In this document: positions 16,959-24,581 of the stretch, one piece after another
How positions within the stretch are numbered: the stretch's first letter is position 1
Layout of the letters: every line of letters starts with the position of its first letter
NCBI RefSeq assembly: GCF_031432975.1
Contig: NZ_CP133838.1
Location: 2,480,001 to 2,544,000 of the forward strand
Origin: Buttiauxella selenatireducens
Lineage (GTDB): Bacteria; Pseudomonadota; Gammaproteobacteria; Enterobacterales; Enterobacteriaceae
DNA length: 64,000 bases
Direction: 5' to 3'
Position numbers and translations under genes: made by a program
The notes under the pieces: model-generated
What the model saw: only the letters and a program-made list of their open reading frames with translations
Databases searched by the model: none
Told to the model about the DNA's origin: nothing

Positions 16959-17736
16959 CCAAACAAGCCATAACCAAACCGGCCACATTTCGATTACCGG
17001 CGTCAGTAAATTTTTTGGCCGCCATAAGGCGCTGGATAACATTTCTCTGGAGCTGGAACCCGGCTCCGTGACGGTGATTCTGGGGCCGTCGGGCTCGGGT
17101 AAATCCACGCTGCTGCGCGCCATTAACCACCTTGAGCGCGTTGATGAAGGCTTTATTCAGATTGATGGCGATTACATTGGCTATCGTCAGGCGGGCGATA
17201 AGCTGTACGAACTGAAAGAAAAGGAGATCCTGCGCCAGCGCGTGAACGTGGGTTATGTGTTCCAGAACTTCAATTTGTTCCCGCATCTCACGGTGCTGGA
17301 AAACCTGATTGAAGCACCGATTGCCCACAAACAGCTCAATCGTAAGCAAGCCATTGAACAGGCTTATGAGCTACTGGATGTCGTTGGATTACGCAATAAA
17401 GCGGATGCCTGGTCGCGTCATCTTTCCGGCGGGCAACAGCAGCGTATTGCTATTGCTCGTGCGCTGGCACTGCGTCCTCGCGTGATGCTGTTTGATGAGC
17501 CGACTTCTGCACTCGACCCGGAGCTGGTGGGGGAAGTGCTCGACGTGATTAAAAAACTGGCACGTTCAGGTACGACGCTGGTGGTCGTGACGCATGAAAT
17601 CGGTTTTGCCCGCGAAGTGGCGGATAACGTGGTGTTTATGGTGGACGGGAAAATTGTGGAGCAAGGTAGCAGTGACGAGGTGCTTAACCATCCGCAACAC
17701 TCACGAACGCGTCAGTTTTTATCTAAGGTTCTATAA
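16942..17736 (+). CDS. ABC importer ATP-binding protein (GlnQ type)
   Basis: 264 residues. Walker A GPSGSGKST, Q-loop VFQNFNLFPHL, signature LSGGQQQR, Walker B VMLFDEPTSALD and the H-loop VTHEIGFA are all intact, so it should hydrolyse ATP. It belongs to the polar amino acid uptake family. The start chosen is the ATG at 16942 with AGGAGG eight bases upstream, inside the end of the permease gene; the longer frame from 16837 is an overlap artefact. A His- and Gln-rich N-terminus (HFHSQTSHNQTGH) is slightly unusual. Confidence 0.93.
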   Translation: MSHFHSQTSHNQTGHISITGVSKFFGRHKALDNISLELEPGSVTVILGPSGSGKSTLLRAINHLERVDEGFIQIDGDYIGYRQAGDKLYELKEKEILRQRVNVGYVFQNFNLFPHLTVLENLIEAPIAHKQLNRKQAIEQAYELLDVVGLRNKADAWSRHLSGGQQQRIAIARALALRPRVMLFDEPTSALDPELVGEVLDVIKKLARSGTTLVVVTHEIGFAREVADNVVFMVDGKIVEQGSSDEVLNHPQHSRTRQFLSKVL

Positions 17737-17745
17737 GGAGCAGGC

Positions 17746-18642
17746 ATGAAATTTGTCCCACTGGCGCTATTAATGATGAGCACCACGCTTTACGCACAAG
17801 GAAGTCTTGATCTCAAGGCGAATGAACAACCGATTCATGCCGCTAAAGACCCGATTGCTATTAGCAAAATTCCGCAAGGCTATCAGTTTGTTGAGCCGGG
17901 TACGCTAACGGTGGCGATTTCCGCGCTCAACTCACCGCCGCTGGCAATGCTGGCCAGTGATAATCGCACAAGGATCGGCAGCGATCCGGATATCGCGCGG
18001 CTGCTGGCCGATAGTTTAGGGCTGAAACTCAAACTGGTTCCGACGGCATGGGAGGACTGGCCGCTTGGGATTACTTCCGGGCGCTACGATGTGGCGCTGG
18101 TGAATATTGCGGTGACCGAGCAGCGTAAAACGAAATTCGATTTCGCGACCTATCGTGTCGATTCGCTGGCGTTCTCGGTAAAATCAGACAGTCCGATTCA
18201 GAAAATCAGCGGGCCAACAGACGTTGCGGGTTTACGCATCATTTTAGGTTCTGGCACCAATCAGGAAAAAATCCTGTTGGGTTGGAATGAAATTAATGAA
18301 CGCGAAGGGCGCAAACCGGCACAACCGATTTATCTGACGGATGACGCTTCCGGCAATTTGTATATTCAGGCGGGTCGCGCGGATGCCACTTTTGGTCCGC
18401 AAAGTGTGGCAGCTTATAAAGCGGCACTGACCGGAACCACTCGGGTTGTCGGTCTTGGTCCGAAAAAGGCGTATGTTGCCACTACCACCAAAAAAGGGAA
18501 TGGGCTGGTATACGCGCTGCAAGCTGCACTGGATGGCACGGTGAAACGCGGTGAGTACCAGCAAGTGCTGGATCGCTGGGGAGAAAAGGGCGAAGAAGTG
18601 GCTACGTCTGAGGTGAATCCGCCTGGGATTACCTATCCGTAG
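17746..18642 (+). CDS. ABC importer periplasmic binding protein (2)
   Basis: 298 residues with a signal peptide (MKFVPLALLMMSTTLYAQ). It is a paralogue of the 14561 gene product, sharing SALNSPPLAML, SDPDIARLLADSLGLKLKLV, AWEDWPLG and ILGSGTNQEKILLGWNE. Two binding proteins for one permease/ATPase pair suggest that the importer accepts two related ligands, as with YtmJ and YtmK in B. subtilis. It is the last gene of the operon and ends 11 bases from the convergent TetR gene. Confidence 0.9.
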   Translation: MKFVPLALLMMSTTLYAQGSLDLKANEQPIHAAKDPIAISKIPQGYQFVEPGTLTVAISALNSPPLAMLASDNRTRIGSDPDIARLLADSLGLKLKLVPTAWEDWPLGITSGRYDVALVNIAVTEQRKTKFDFATYRVDSLAFSVKSDSPIQKISGPTDVAGLRIILGSGTNQEKILLGWNEINEREGRKPAQPIYLTDDASGNLYIQAGRADATFGPQSVAAYKAALTGTTRVVGLGPKKAYVATTTKKGNGLVYALQAALDGTVKRGEYQQVLDRWGEKGEEVATSEVNPPGITYP

Positions 18643-18653
18643 CACTTTGCCGA

Positions 18654-19232
18654 TTAAGCCAATAGCGCCAGGCTGACAAAGCCATGAATATCTTCCAATG
18701 CCTGTTCGCGTGCGAGCGGCGCACTGTCGATAATCAGTTGATCCGAATACCCGTTCAGCAACGAGCCTAGCTGACGGGTAACGCGCCCGACATCAGTCTG
18801 ACGAAACACTCCGCTTTGAATACCCGCCTCGATAATGCTCGCCAGCAAAGCGTCCCATTTTTCCGTAAGCCGCAGCGCAAAATCGGCATACACCGTGTTA
18901 TGTACCGCAAGACGCCACAATGAACCGTACAACTCCCACGCCGCGTCTGCGCGGTCAGGCAAATAATCATCGATGAAAATGTTCAGCCCGCGTTCTGGGG
19001 CTACCGCGCGGGTCTTTTGCGTAAAAGATTCCAGTTCCGCATACATAAAGCGTGAAAAGGCCTCAAGACACAGCGTCTGCCAGTCGGGAAAGTAGTGATA
19101 AATATGGCTGCGGGCAATGCCGACACTTTCTGTTAACTCGCGCGTGGTGACCTTTTCCACCCCTTTTTCGGTGAACAATACGATCGCCGCATCAAGAATA
19201 TTCTCTTTTAGAACAGATGCTTTTTCTTTCAT
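18654..19232 (-). CDS. TetR-family repressor
   Basis: 192 residues. An N-terminal helix-turn-helix lies at about 10-55 (ENILDAAIVLFTEKGVEKVT, then GIARSHIYHYFPDWQTL), with an all-helical ligand-binding domain after it. The frame could start at 19292, but that would run through two palindromic operators; the ATG at 19232 has GAAGG upstream and is chosen. It is divergent from the 19327 gene and should repress both genes through the paired operators in the gap. The ligand is unknown. Confidence 0.9.
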   Translation of the reverse strand: MKEKASVLKENILDAAIVLFTEKGVEKVTTRELTESVGIARSHIYHYFPDWQTLCLEAFSRFMYAELESFTQKTRAVAPERGLNIFIDDYLPDRADAAWELYGSLWRLAVHNTVYADFALRLTEKWDALLASIIEAGIQSGVFRQTDVGRVTRQLGSLLNGYSDQLIIDSAPLAREQALEDIHGFVSLALLA

Positions 19233-19251
19233 CACAGTACCTTCGTTGACT

Positions 19252-19300
19252 TTGAGCAAGTGCTCAAATAGAATCTTTTCATTCTTGAGCAACCGCTCAA
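19252..19300. promoter_or_regulatory. Two 16-bp TetR operator palindromes
   Basis: TTGAGCAAGTGCTCAA (19252-19267) and TTGAGCAACCGCTCAA (19285-19300) share the perfect 6-bp arms TTGAGC/GCTCAA around a 4-base centre. Their centres are 33 bp apart, about three helical turns, so two repressor dimers would bind the same DNA face. They fill the gap between the divergent TetR gene and the ABC-TM gene. Confidence 0.88.
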
Positions 19301-19326
19301 GGATAACAATCTAAGAAGTTAAAGTC

Positions 19327-20220
19327 ATGTCTACTTGTCATCAAACCGCGCAGATTAAACCCTCGCTCGGTGCATTGAACACCATAAAAAAAATCGCAAA
19401 ACTCCACAGTAAAAAGCTGATTATTACGCTGATGCTGGTGGTCGCTGAGAACGTCGTTTACTTGCTGTATCCCTTAATGGCGGGCTTTGCCATCAACGCT
19501 ATCATCAAGGGGCAATCGCTACATGCGTTGCTGTATGCGCTGGTGGTTTTTATTATGTGGGCGATAGGTGCTGCACGCCGCAGCATGGATACGCGCACTT
19601 TTGCCAGAATTTACGCTGGTCTGGCTGTGCCGGTTATCCTGGCGCAGCGTAAAGACGATCATAGCCATTCTACTATTGCTGCCCGCGTGACGTTGTCACG
19701 TGAATTTGTGAATTTCTTTGAAACACACCTGCCTTTGTTGATTACGTCGCTGGCTTCCATCATCGGTGCGGTGATTATGCTACTGACTATTGAGTTCTGG
19801 GCGGGTGTTGCGTGCCTTGGGGTGCTGATCTTCTTCTCACTCTTTTTACCGAGTTACACGCGTAAAAACGAAATGCTGTACGAGAAACTCAATGACCGAC
19901 TAGAAAAGGAAGTGGGTTTCGTGGGGACAGCCAGTGAAAACACGCTCAACAAGCACTACAACTTTTTGGCGCGGGTGCGCATTCGGTTGTCTGACCGGGA
20001 AGCTTATGGCTATCTGTCGATTGGTATTGCCGCAGCGTTCCTGTTCGCCACGACCATTTGGCTAATGACTGTGAAGGGCGTCGGGAACGCCGGGCATATT
20101 TACTCGGTCATGACCTACATGTGGATGTTTGCCATGAGCCTTGATGACGGCCCATCTCTGCTGGAAAAATACTCGCAGCTTAAAGAGATAGGCAAGCGGG
20201 TGAACACCGGGCTGGTGTAA
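19327..20220 (+). CDS. ABC-exporter-type six-TM protein without an ATPase domain
   Basis: 297 residues with five or six hydrophobic segments (about 34-60, 68-83, 130-150, 155-175, 230-250, 258-275) in the order of an ABC exporter membrane domain, including the SREFVNFFETHLPLLITS and FLPSYTRKNEMLYEKLNDR intracellular-loop-like parts. No Walker or signature motif is present, and the gene stops cleanly at 20220, 12 bases before the end of tyrP. It may partner an ATPase encoded elsewhere or act in another way. Its control by the divergent TetR regulator suggests a role in handling a small toxic molecule. Confidence 0.75.
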   Translation: MSTCHQTAQIKPSLGALNTIKKIAKLHSKKLIITLMLVVAENVVYLLYPLMAGFAINAIIKGQSLHALLYALVVFIMWAIGAARRSMDTRTFARIYAGLAVPVILAQRKDDHSHSTIAARVTLSREFVNFFETHLPLLITSLASIIGAVIMLLTIEFWAGVACLGVLIFFSLFLPSYTRKNEMLYEKLNDRLEKEVGFVGTASENTLNKHYNFLARVRIRLSDREAYGYLSIGIAAAFLFATTIWLMTVKGVGNAGHIYSVMTYMWMFAMSLDDGPSLLEKYSQLKEIGKRVNTGLV

Positions 20221-20232
20221 TCGCTAAAGGAA

Positions 20233-21444
20233 TTAACCCACGTCAGGCAATGCGCCGGTGGCAATCAACGCCTGGATAACAATGACCGCAACCCCGCAGG
20301 CAAAGACTAAAATGAGCAGCGGTTTGCCACCGGCGACACGGTAAACCGCGTCAGTTTGAGCCTGGCGACTTTTCCATACCAACAGCGACGGGATGATCAG
20401 CGCCAGAATCGCCAGCGCAACACCTGCATAACCCAGCGCCATCACAAAACCTTGTGGATAGAACAGGGCGAAGACCAGCGGCGGAACAAAGGTCATCAGC
20501 CCTGTTTGCATGCGCCCGGACGCTTTACGGTTGCGGTTGAACAAATCGCTCAGGTAATCAAACAACCCTAACGACACTCCCAGGAATGAGGTGGCCAGCG
20601 CCAGGTCGGCAAATAAGTGAACCGCCAGCTCAACATGCGGTGAGGCCACCACTTCACGAACAGCCTGCAACAAACCATTCAACCCGGAATGATTGGCTAA
20701 CAGCCCACTGAATACGCCGGAATCAATCGCACCCAACGTCGCGACTTGCCAGAAAATATAAGCCACTAACGGGATTGCGCTGCCGATGATAAACACCCAA
20801 CGCAACTTACGCAGATTCCCGTCAAGATAGCTGACAATGCTTGGTACGCTGCCATGGAAACCAAACGAGGTGAAAATTACCGGAATGGCAGAAAGTGCGA
20901 GGCCTTTTTCCAGCGGTAACGTCAGCAGATTGGTGTGATGGATATGCGGCATCATCAACGCCAGCATCACCACCAACATAACAATCTTGGCGCTGAATAA
21001 TATGCGGTTAAACATATCCACCATATGTGTGCCGATACAAACAACCCCACCGGCAACAACCGTGAACAGTAACACCCCAGTGGAAACAGAAATCGTCGTT
21101 GAGAACCATTGACTGAGGCTTGCTGACAACAACTCGCCCGCACCGCTGATATACGCCGCGGTTAACGCATACATCAGGAATAACATGCTAAAACCGGTGA
21201 GCCATTGCCCCGGTTTACCGAGATAACGCCGGGCGAGTGTGCCCAGACCGGTATCGGCGGAAACGTGTTGATAAACCTCCACTAATAGCAGTGCGGTGTA
21301 ACACATGAGGCCCCAAAGGCCGACCAACAAAAGCAAGGTTACGCCAAAACCAACCCCTGCTGACGCCAGCGGCATTGCCAGCATTCCTGCGCCAATTGTG
21401 GTTCCTGCGACGATAAAGATACTGCCAAGAGTGCGATTCTTCAC
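20233..21444 (-). CDS. tyrP: Tyrosine-specific transporter TyrP
   Basis: 403 residues, as in E. coli TyrP, with the same start ([20 protein letters not shown]), [40 protein letters not shown] and [20 protein letters not shown]. It belongs to the aromatic amino acid permease (HAAAP) family with about 11 membrane helices and imports tyrosine by proton symport. Tandem TyrR boxes lie upstream on its strand, matching the known TyrR control of E. coli tyrP (repressed with tyrosine, activated with phenylalanine). Confidence 0.95.
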   Translation of the reverse strand: MKNRTLGSIFIVAGTTIGAGMLAMPLASAGVGFGVTLLLLVGLWGLMCYTALLLVEVYQHVSADTGLGTLARRYLGKPGQWLTGFSMLFLMYALTAAYISGAGELLSASLSQWFSTTISVSTGVLLFTVVAGGVVCIGTHMVDMFNRILFSAKIVMLVVMLALMMPHIHHTNLLTLPLEKGLALSAIPVIFTSFGFHGSVPSIVSYLDGNLRKLRWVFIIGSAIPLVAYIFWQVATLGAIDSGVFSGLLANHSGLNGLLQAVREVVASPHVELAVHLFADLALATSFLGVSLGLFDYLSDLFNRNRKASGRMQTGLMTFVPPLVFALFYPQGFVMALGYAGVALAILALIIPSLLVWKSRQAQTDAVYRVAGGKPLLILVFACGVAVIVIQALIATGALPDVG

Positions 21445-21512
21445 GCTTCCCTCTGAATTTACGCTTGTTATAACGACATTGTGCCGCGCAGGTTAAGGGA
21501 TTGCGGTGAGTC

Positions 21513-21553
21513 CGTCAAATGTGAGTTACAACGTGTGTAATGATTTATTTACG
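21513..21553 (-). promoter_or_regulatory. Tandem TyrR boxes upstream of tyrP
   Basis: TGTAAT-N6-TTTACG (21536-21553) matches the TyrR consensus TGTAAA-N6-TTTACA in 10 of 12 positions. A weaker neighbour CGTCAA-N6-GTTACA lies at 21513-21530. The strong/weak pair with centres 23 bp apart repeats the layout known for E. coli tyrP. Confidence 0.78.
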
Positions 21554-21673
21554 ATTAAGGGCGATTGTCTAAAGTCTCCACAAGAAAACGAGCGGATTGT
21601 GCCTGGCGTTTGCCCGGAAAGACTGAATCTTCGCTACGCTTAGTGCTGTGATGTGCTCAAAGAGGGTGCCGAA

Positions 21674-22003
21674 ATGATTGAGAATTTGTTTACACATTTT
21701 CCCGATGCGGTAGCGCATCAGGAGGCGGAAACATTTGAAGCACTGTTAACCGCACCCAACATAAAAATTGAAAGAATCATTTCTACCGGGCAATCCACAC
21801 CCCCTGACACCTGGTACTGCCAGGATGAGTGTGAGTGGGTCATTGTGTTGCAAGGTTCTGCTGGTTTACGTTTTGAGCAAGAAGCGCAGACGCGAATACT
21901 TTACCCTGGCGATTTCGTCAATATTCCCGCGAAGTGCCGTCACCGTGTTGAGTGGACGGATGCGAAGGGGCCTACGATTTGGCTTGCGGTGCACTATTTA
22001 TAG
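21674..22003 (+). CDS. Small cupin-domain protein
   Basis: 109 residues. Cupin motif 1-like CEWVIVLQGSAGLRFE and motif 2-like LYPGDFVNIPAKCRHRVEWT mark a single beta-barrel; usual metal ligands are reduced (one Glu, one late His). Metal binding is therefore uncertain. The frame opens at a GTG at 21653, but GAGGG sits properly ahead of the ATG at 21674. Function unknown. It is convergent with tynA and not obviously part of the amine pathway. Confidence 0.82.
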   Translation: MIENLFTHFPDAVAHQEAETFEALLTAPNIKIERIISTGQSTPPDTWYCQDECEWVIVLQGSAGLRFEQEAQTRILYPGDFVNIPAKCRHRVEWTDAKGPTIWLAVHYL

Positions 22004-22014
22004 AGCTTAAGGGG

Positions 22015-22048
22015 AAAAAAGGGGGATGTCGCTTACGCTAATCCCCCC
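22015..22048 (-). terminator. Intrinsic terminator of tynA
   Basis: On the minus strand a GGGGGAT/ATCCCCC stem (plus-strand arms 22041-22047 and 22021-22027) is followed by six T. It lies 20 bases past the tynA stop, between tynA and the convergent cupin gene. Confidence 0.85.
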
Positions 22049-22067
22049 TCTGGTCATCTACTGCGTC

Positions 22068-24329
22068 TTACTTCTGCTCTTTTTTCCCTGCCAGATTCAG
22101 CGTGGGCGTTTCATCAAAGAAGTTCCACGGTTTCAGCAGCGTGTGGACCCATTCTGTTGGCATGATTGGCCACTCTTCAGCGCGAGCAACGTGGGTGGTA
22201 CCGGTGGTCATCCAAACCACGTCATCCTGGTTATCCAGTGACTGATTATCCTTGCTGTACAGACCAAGCCCGGTGTCGTGTGCCGAACGGTTCGGGTATT
22301 TGCCTTCCGGGTAACGTTCATCAGGGTTGTAACGCGTCACCCACAACTGTTTATCCATAAAGCTCAGGCGGTGATAAATCCACTCGTCTGGGGCGAACTT
22401 CGCGCCGGTTGCCACCGGATGCGTGCCGCCTGCATACGGGATGATTTGGTAAGAAACCGGGTTGCCCATTTTGTTCTCTTTACTGGTGTTGCTCAGTAAA
22501 CGAATCGTGCCTGGGTCAAACTTCTGCGCGGCATCCTGCTCAGTCGTAATGTCATGCTGATTGATTTGCATGGTACTGGTGCGCGGGCCGCCAGCGGTGT
22601 TCGGTTTCACTTCCGGGTCGAGTGCGACCAGTTTGTTGTTCTCACCATCCACATCCATATCCAGGCGGAAGTTGTAGATGTGTTGGTGTGTGGTGCCAAC
22701 GATATTGTGGTCGATAAGCGTGCCGTATTTAGTATCGTCTTTGGCGGTTTCATCGTGCATGGTTTTGGCTTTCACGCCTTTCACCGCTTCAATGCCGGTT
22801 GCGCCTGCATCGATGCCGATAGTGCCGTTCTGGTGGAATACCCAGTCAAAGATGTAATCGTAGTTGCCCACGGTACTGATCCAACGCACGACCAGTTCGC
22901 GGCGTTCGGTACTGATATTCGGTTGGCCCATTTCCTGATGTTTATATTCAGGCCCGGCGTAGCGTTCAAAAATGGCGACGGCGTGCGGGATAGTGGTCGG
23001 TTTGCCGGTGTAATCAGCGATAGTTTCATCCAGCAATACCGCATTGCCTGGTGCATCTTTGCCACGTGCAATAGGGGATGTCAGCGTACCCATGCCGTAA
23101 TCACCCGCATCCAGATACGCTTTGAAATACCAGCCAACGTCTGGGTCGCCGTAAGGGACGATCATGCCGCCCAGCGACCCTTCGTACATCACTTTACGTT
23201 TGTTGCCGTTATCGTTGAAGGTCACGGTCGAAAGAATCGGCCCAACACGCGAGTTCAGACGCAGGTGGAAATCCCAGTTCTGCCAGTGAATGGTATCGCC
23301 GGTGATGGTGTAGTTTTTGCCTTCAGGTTCAATGATTTCTAGCGGTTTAATGGTTGGCGCCGTGCGGTCGCGGCCATCAAACGGACGCGGATTCATCGGG
23401 ACCGGGATCACCTGGCCTTCTTCAATCTTGATGATTTTTTTCTGCTCAAGATCGACTACGGCGACAAGGTTTTCAATCGGATGCGCCCAGTAGTTGCCAT
23501 CACCCGTATCCAGATAACTCACAACTTTAAGCAGGCGCTGGTTCTGTTCCAGGCCATCTTTGCCATCAAAGAAACCGACTGTGAGCGGGGTAGTAATGAC
23601 TTTTGTTGGGTCGTCGATGCCATGTTTCTTCAGCGCTTCAGCGTACTCTTTACTGCCGTTGATAATGGTCTGCACGCTGACGAAATCGTCAATCAGAACC
23701 ATGCCGTGCGCACCTTCAATCGGTGTCCACGACACGACTTTCCCGGCGTCTAAATCCACCACACCTTCAACGATATGGATCCCGTCGAGCATAATCACAT
23801 CCGCCTGACGAGGAGCGGTCACTGCCGCGCCGCTCATGACAAACTGCCAGACCTGATCTTTTGGCGGCTCGTGCAGCGATATTTCGGTAAAGCGGGTCCC
23901 GCTTTTAAATTCAGGCGCTGCCTGGACAATTGACACCGCTTTTGATATTTCATCGGCGGTCAATGAATTAAGCGGATGTGGTTTTTTCTCGACGGCGAAA
24001 GTTTGATCCAGACCAGACTGGAAGACCTCGTTAATAAAGGTTTCTGAAATATACGCTTTCTTATTTTTAAAGATAATCGGCACTTGTAGCTGCAATGTTT
24101 TGCCATTCACCATCGCTGATTTGGCATTGGGTTTAACTTTCACAAATGCGCCGTCTTTAACGATGGTGAACATCTGTGCATAGTCATCCCACTGAATATC
24201 TGCACCAAACTCCGTCAGTGTTTTTTCCATCGGCACCATATGTGCCTCGCCGCCGTGGGCAAGGGCGCCTGAAGAGGTCAGGAGTGCGATTGCTAAAGCC
24301 AGGGCTTTCTTTCCGGTAGTTAAATTCAT
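22068..24329 (-). CDS. tynA: Primary (copper/TPQ) amine oxidase TynA
   Basis: A periplasmic enzyme of 753 residues that oxidises phenylethylamine, tyramine and similar amines to aldehydes with release of NH3 and H2O2. It has a signal peptide (1-24, cut after GALA) and an N-terminal D1 domain typical of the E. coli enzyme (WDDYAQMFTIVKDGAFVKVK). The catalytic-base segment is YLDAGDYGMG, and the tyrosine that becomes topaquinone is Tyr490 in VGNYDY. The copper ligands are in TTHQHIYNF plus a later His. FeaB, encoded at 40323, takes the phenylacetaldehyde onward. In E. coli tynA adjoins feaB; here paaZ and the paa operon lie between them. Confidence 0.97.
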   Translation of the reverse strand: MNLTTGKKALALAIALLTSSGALAHGGEAHMVPMEKTLTEFGADIQWDDYAQMFTIVKDGAFVKVKPNAKSAMVNGKTLQLQVPIIFKNKKAYISETFINEVFQSGLDQTFAVEKKPHPLNSLTADEISKAVSIVQAAPEFKSGTRFTEISLHEPPKDQVWQFVMSGAAVTAPRQADVIMLDGIHIVEGVVDLDAGKVVSWTPIEGAHGMVLIDDFVSVQTIINGSKEYAEALKKHGIDDPTKVITTPLTVGFFDGKDGLEQNQRLLKVVSYLDTGDGNYWAHPIENLVAVVDLEQKKIIKIEEGQVIPVPMNPRPFDGRDRTAPTIKPLEIIEPEGKNYTITGDTIHWQNWDFHLRLNSRVGPILSTVTFNDNGNKRKVMYEGSLGGMIVPYGDPDVGWYFKAYLDAGDYGMGTLTSPIARGKDAPGNAVLLDETIADYTGKPTTIPHAVAIFERYAGPEYKHQEMGQPNISTERRELVVRWISTVGNYDYIFDWVFHQNGTIGIDAGATGIEAVKGVKAKTMHDETAKDDTKYGTLIDHNIVGTTHQHIYNFRLDMDVDGENNKLVALDPEVKPNTAGGPRTSTMQINQHDITTEQDAAQKFDPGTIRLLSNTSKENKMGNPVSYQIIPYAGGTHPVATGAKFAPDEWIYHRLSFMDKQLWVTRYNPDERYPEGKYPNRSAHDTGLGLYSKDNQSLDNQDDVVWMTTGTTHVARAEEWPIMPTEWVHTLLKPWNFFDETPTLNLAGKKEQK

Positions 24330-24417
24330 GAAATTCTCACTCTTGGCTGATGTGTTTTATTGTTGTGTGTTTATAAAAGGGCATGAATTCAACATAACAA
24401 CTTCTGCGACCAGATAT

Positions 24418-24454
24418 ATTGTGCTGCTTGCCAACTTCTTTGTTGGCTTTGCCA
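24418..24454 (-). promoter_or_regulatory. Tandem FeaR-type sites upstream of tynA
   Basis: Read on the minus strand, TGGCA-N8-AAA (24439-24454) is followed 21 bp later by TGGCA-N8-AAT (24418-24433). The first is a full match to the FeaR motif TGNCA-N8-AAA, the second a match in all but one base. The tynA start is 88 bases downstream. The 21-bp direct-repeat period is the same as in the feaB promoter. Confidence 0.72.
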
Positions 24455-24456
24455 AA

Positions 24457-24570
24457 TTAGTTAAAACTCCCTCTCCTTTGAGAGAGGGTTGGGATTAGTT
24501 AAAACTCTCTCTCCTTTGGGAGAGGGTTGGGATTAGTTAAAACTCTCTCTCCTTTGGGAGAGGGTTGGGG
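24457..24570. repeat. Three tandem 38-bp repeats with internal hairpin
   Basis: Units begin at 24457, 24495 and 24533 (TTAGTTAAAACTC...). Each holds CTCTCC-TTTG-GGAGAG, a short hairpin followed by GGTTGGG. The sequence resembles the CCCTCTCC/GGAGAGGG palindromic repeats common between enterobacterial genes. It lies between tynA and the 3' end of paaZ and could end paaZ transcription. Too few, too short and spacerless for a CRISPR array. Confidence 0.85.
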
Positions 24571-24581
24571 TGAGGGGAATA

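Noticed and set aside
22554-23342. 262-codon open frame on the plus strand within tynA
   Set aside because: It is antisense to the conserved TynA coding sequence, has no family motif and reflects codon bias on the opposite strand.
24457-24570. Possible CRISPR array
   Set aside because: Repeats abut without unique spacers, there are only three, and no cas genes are present.
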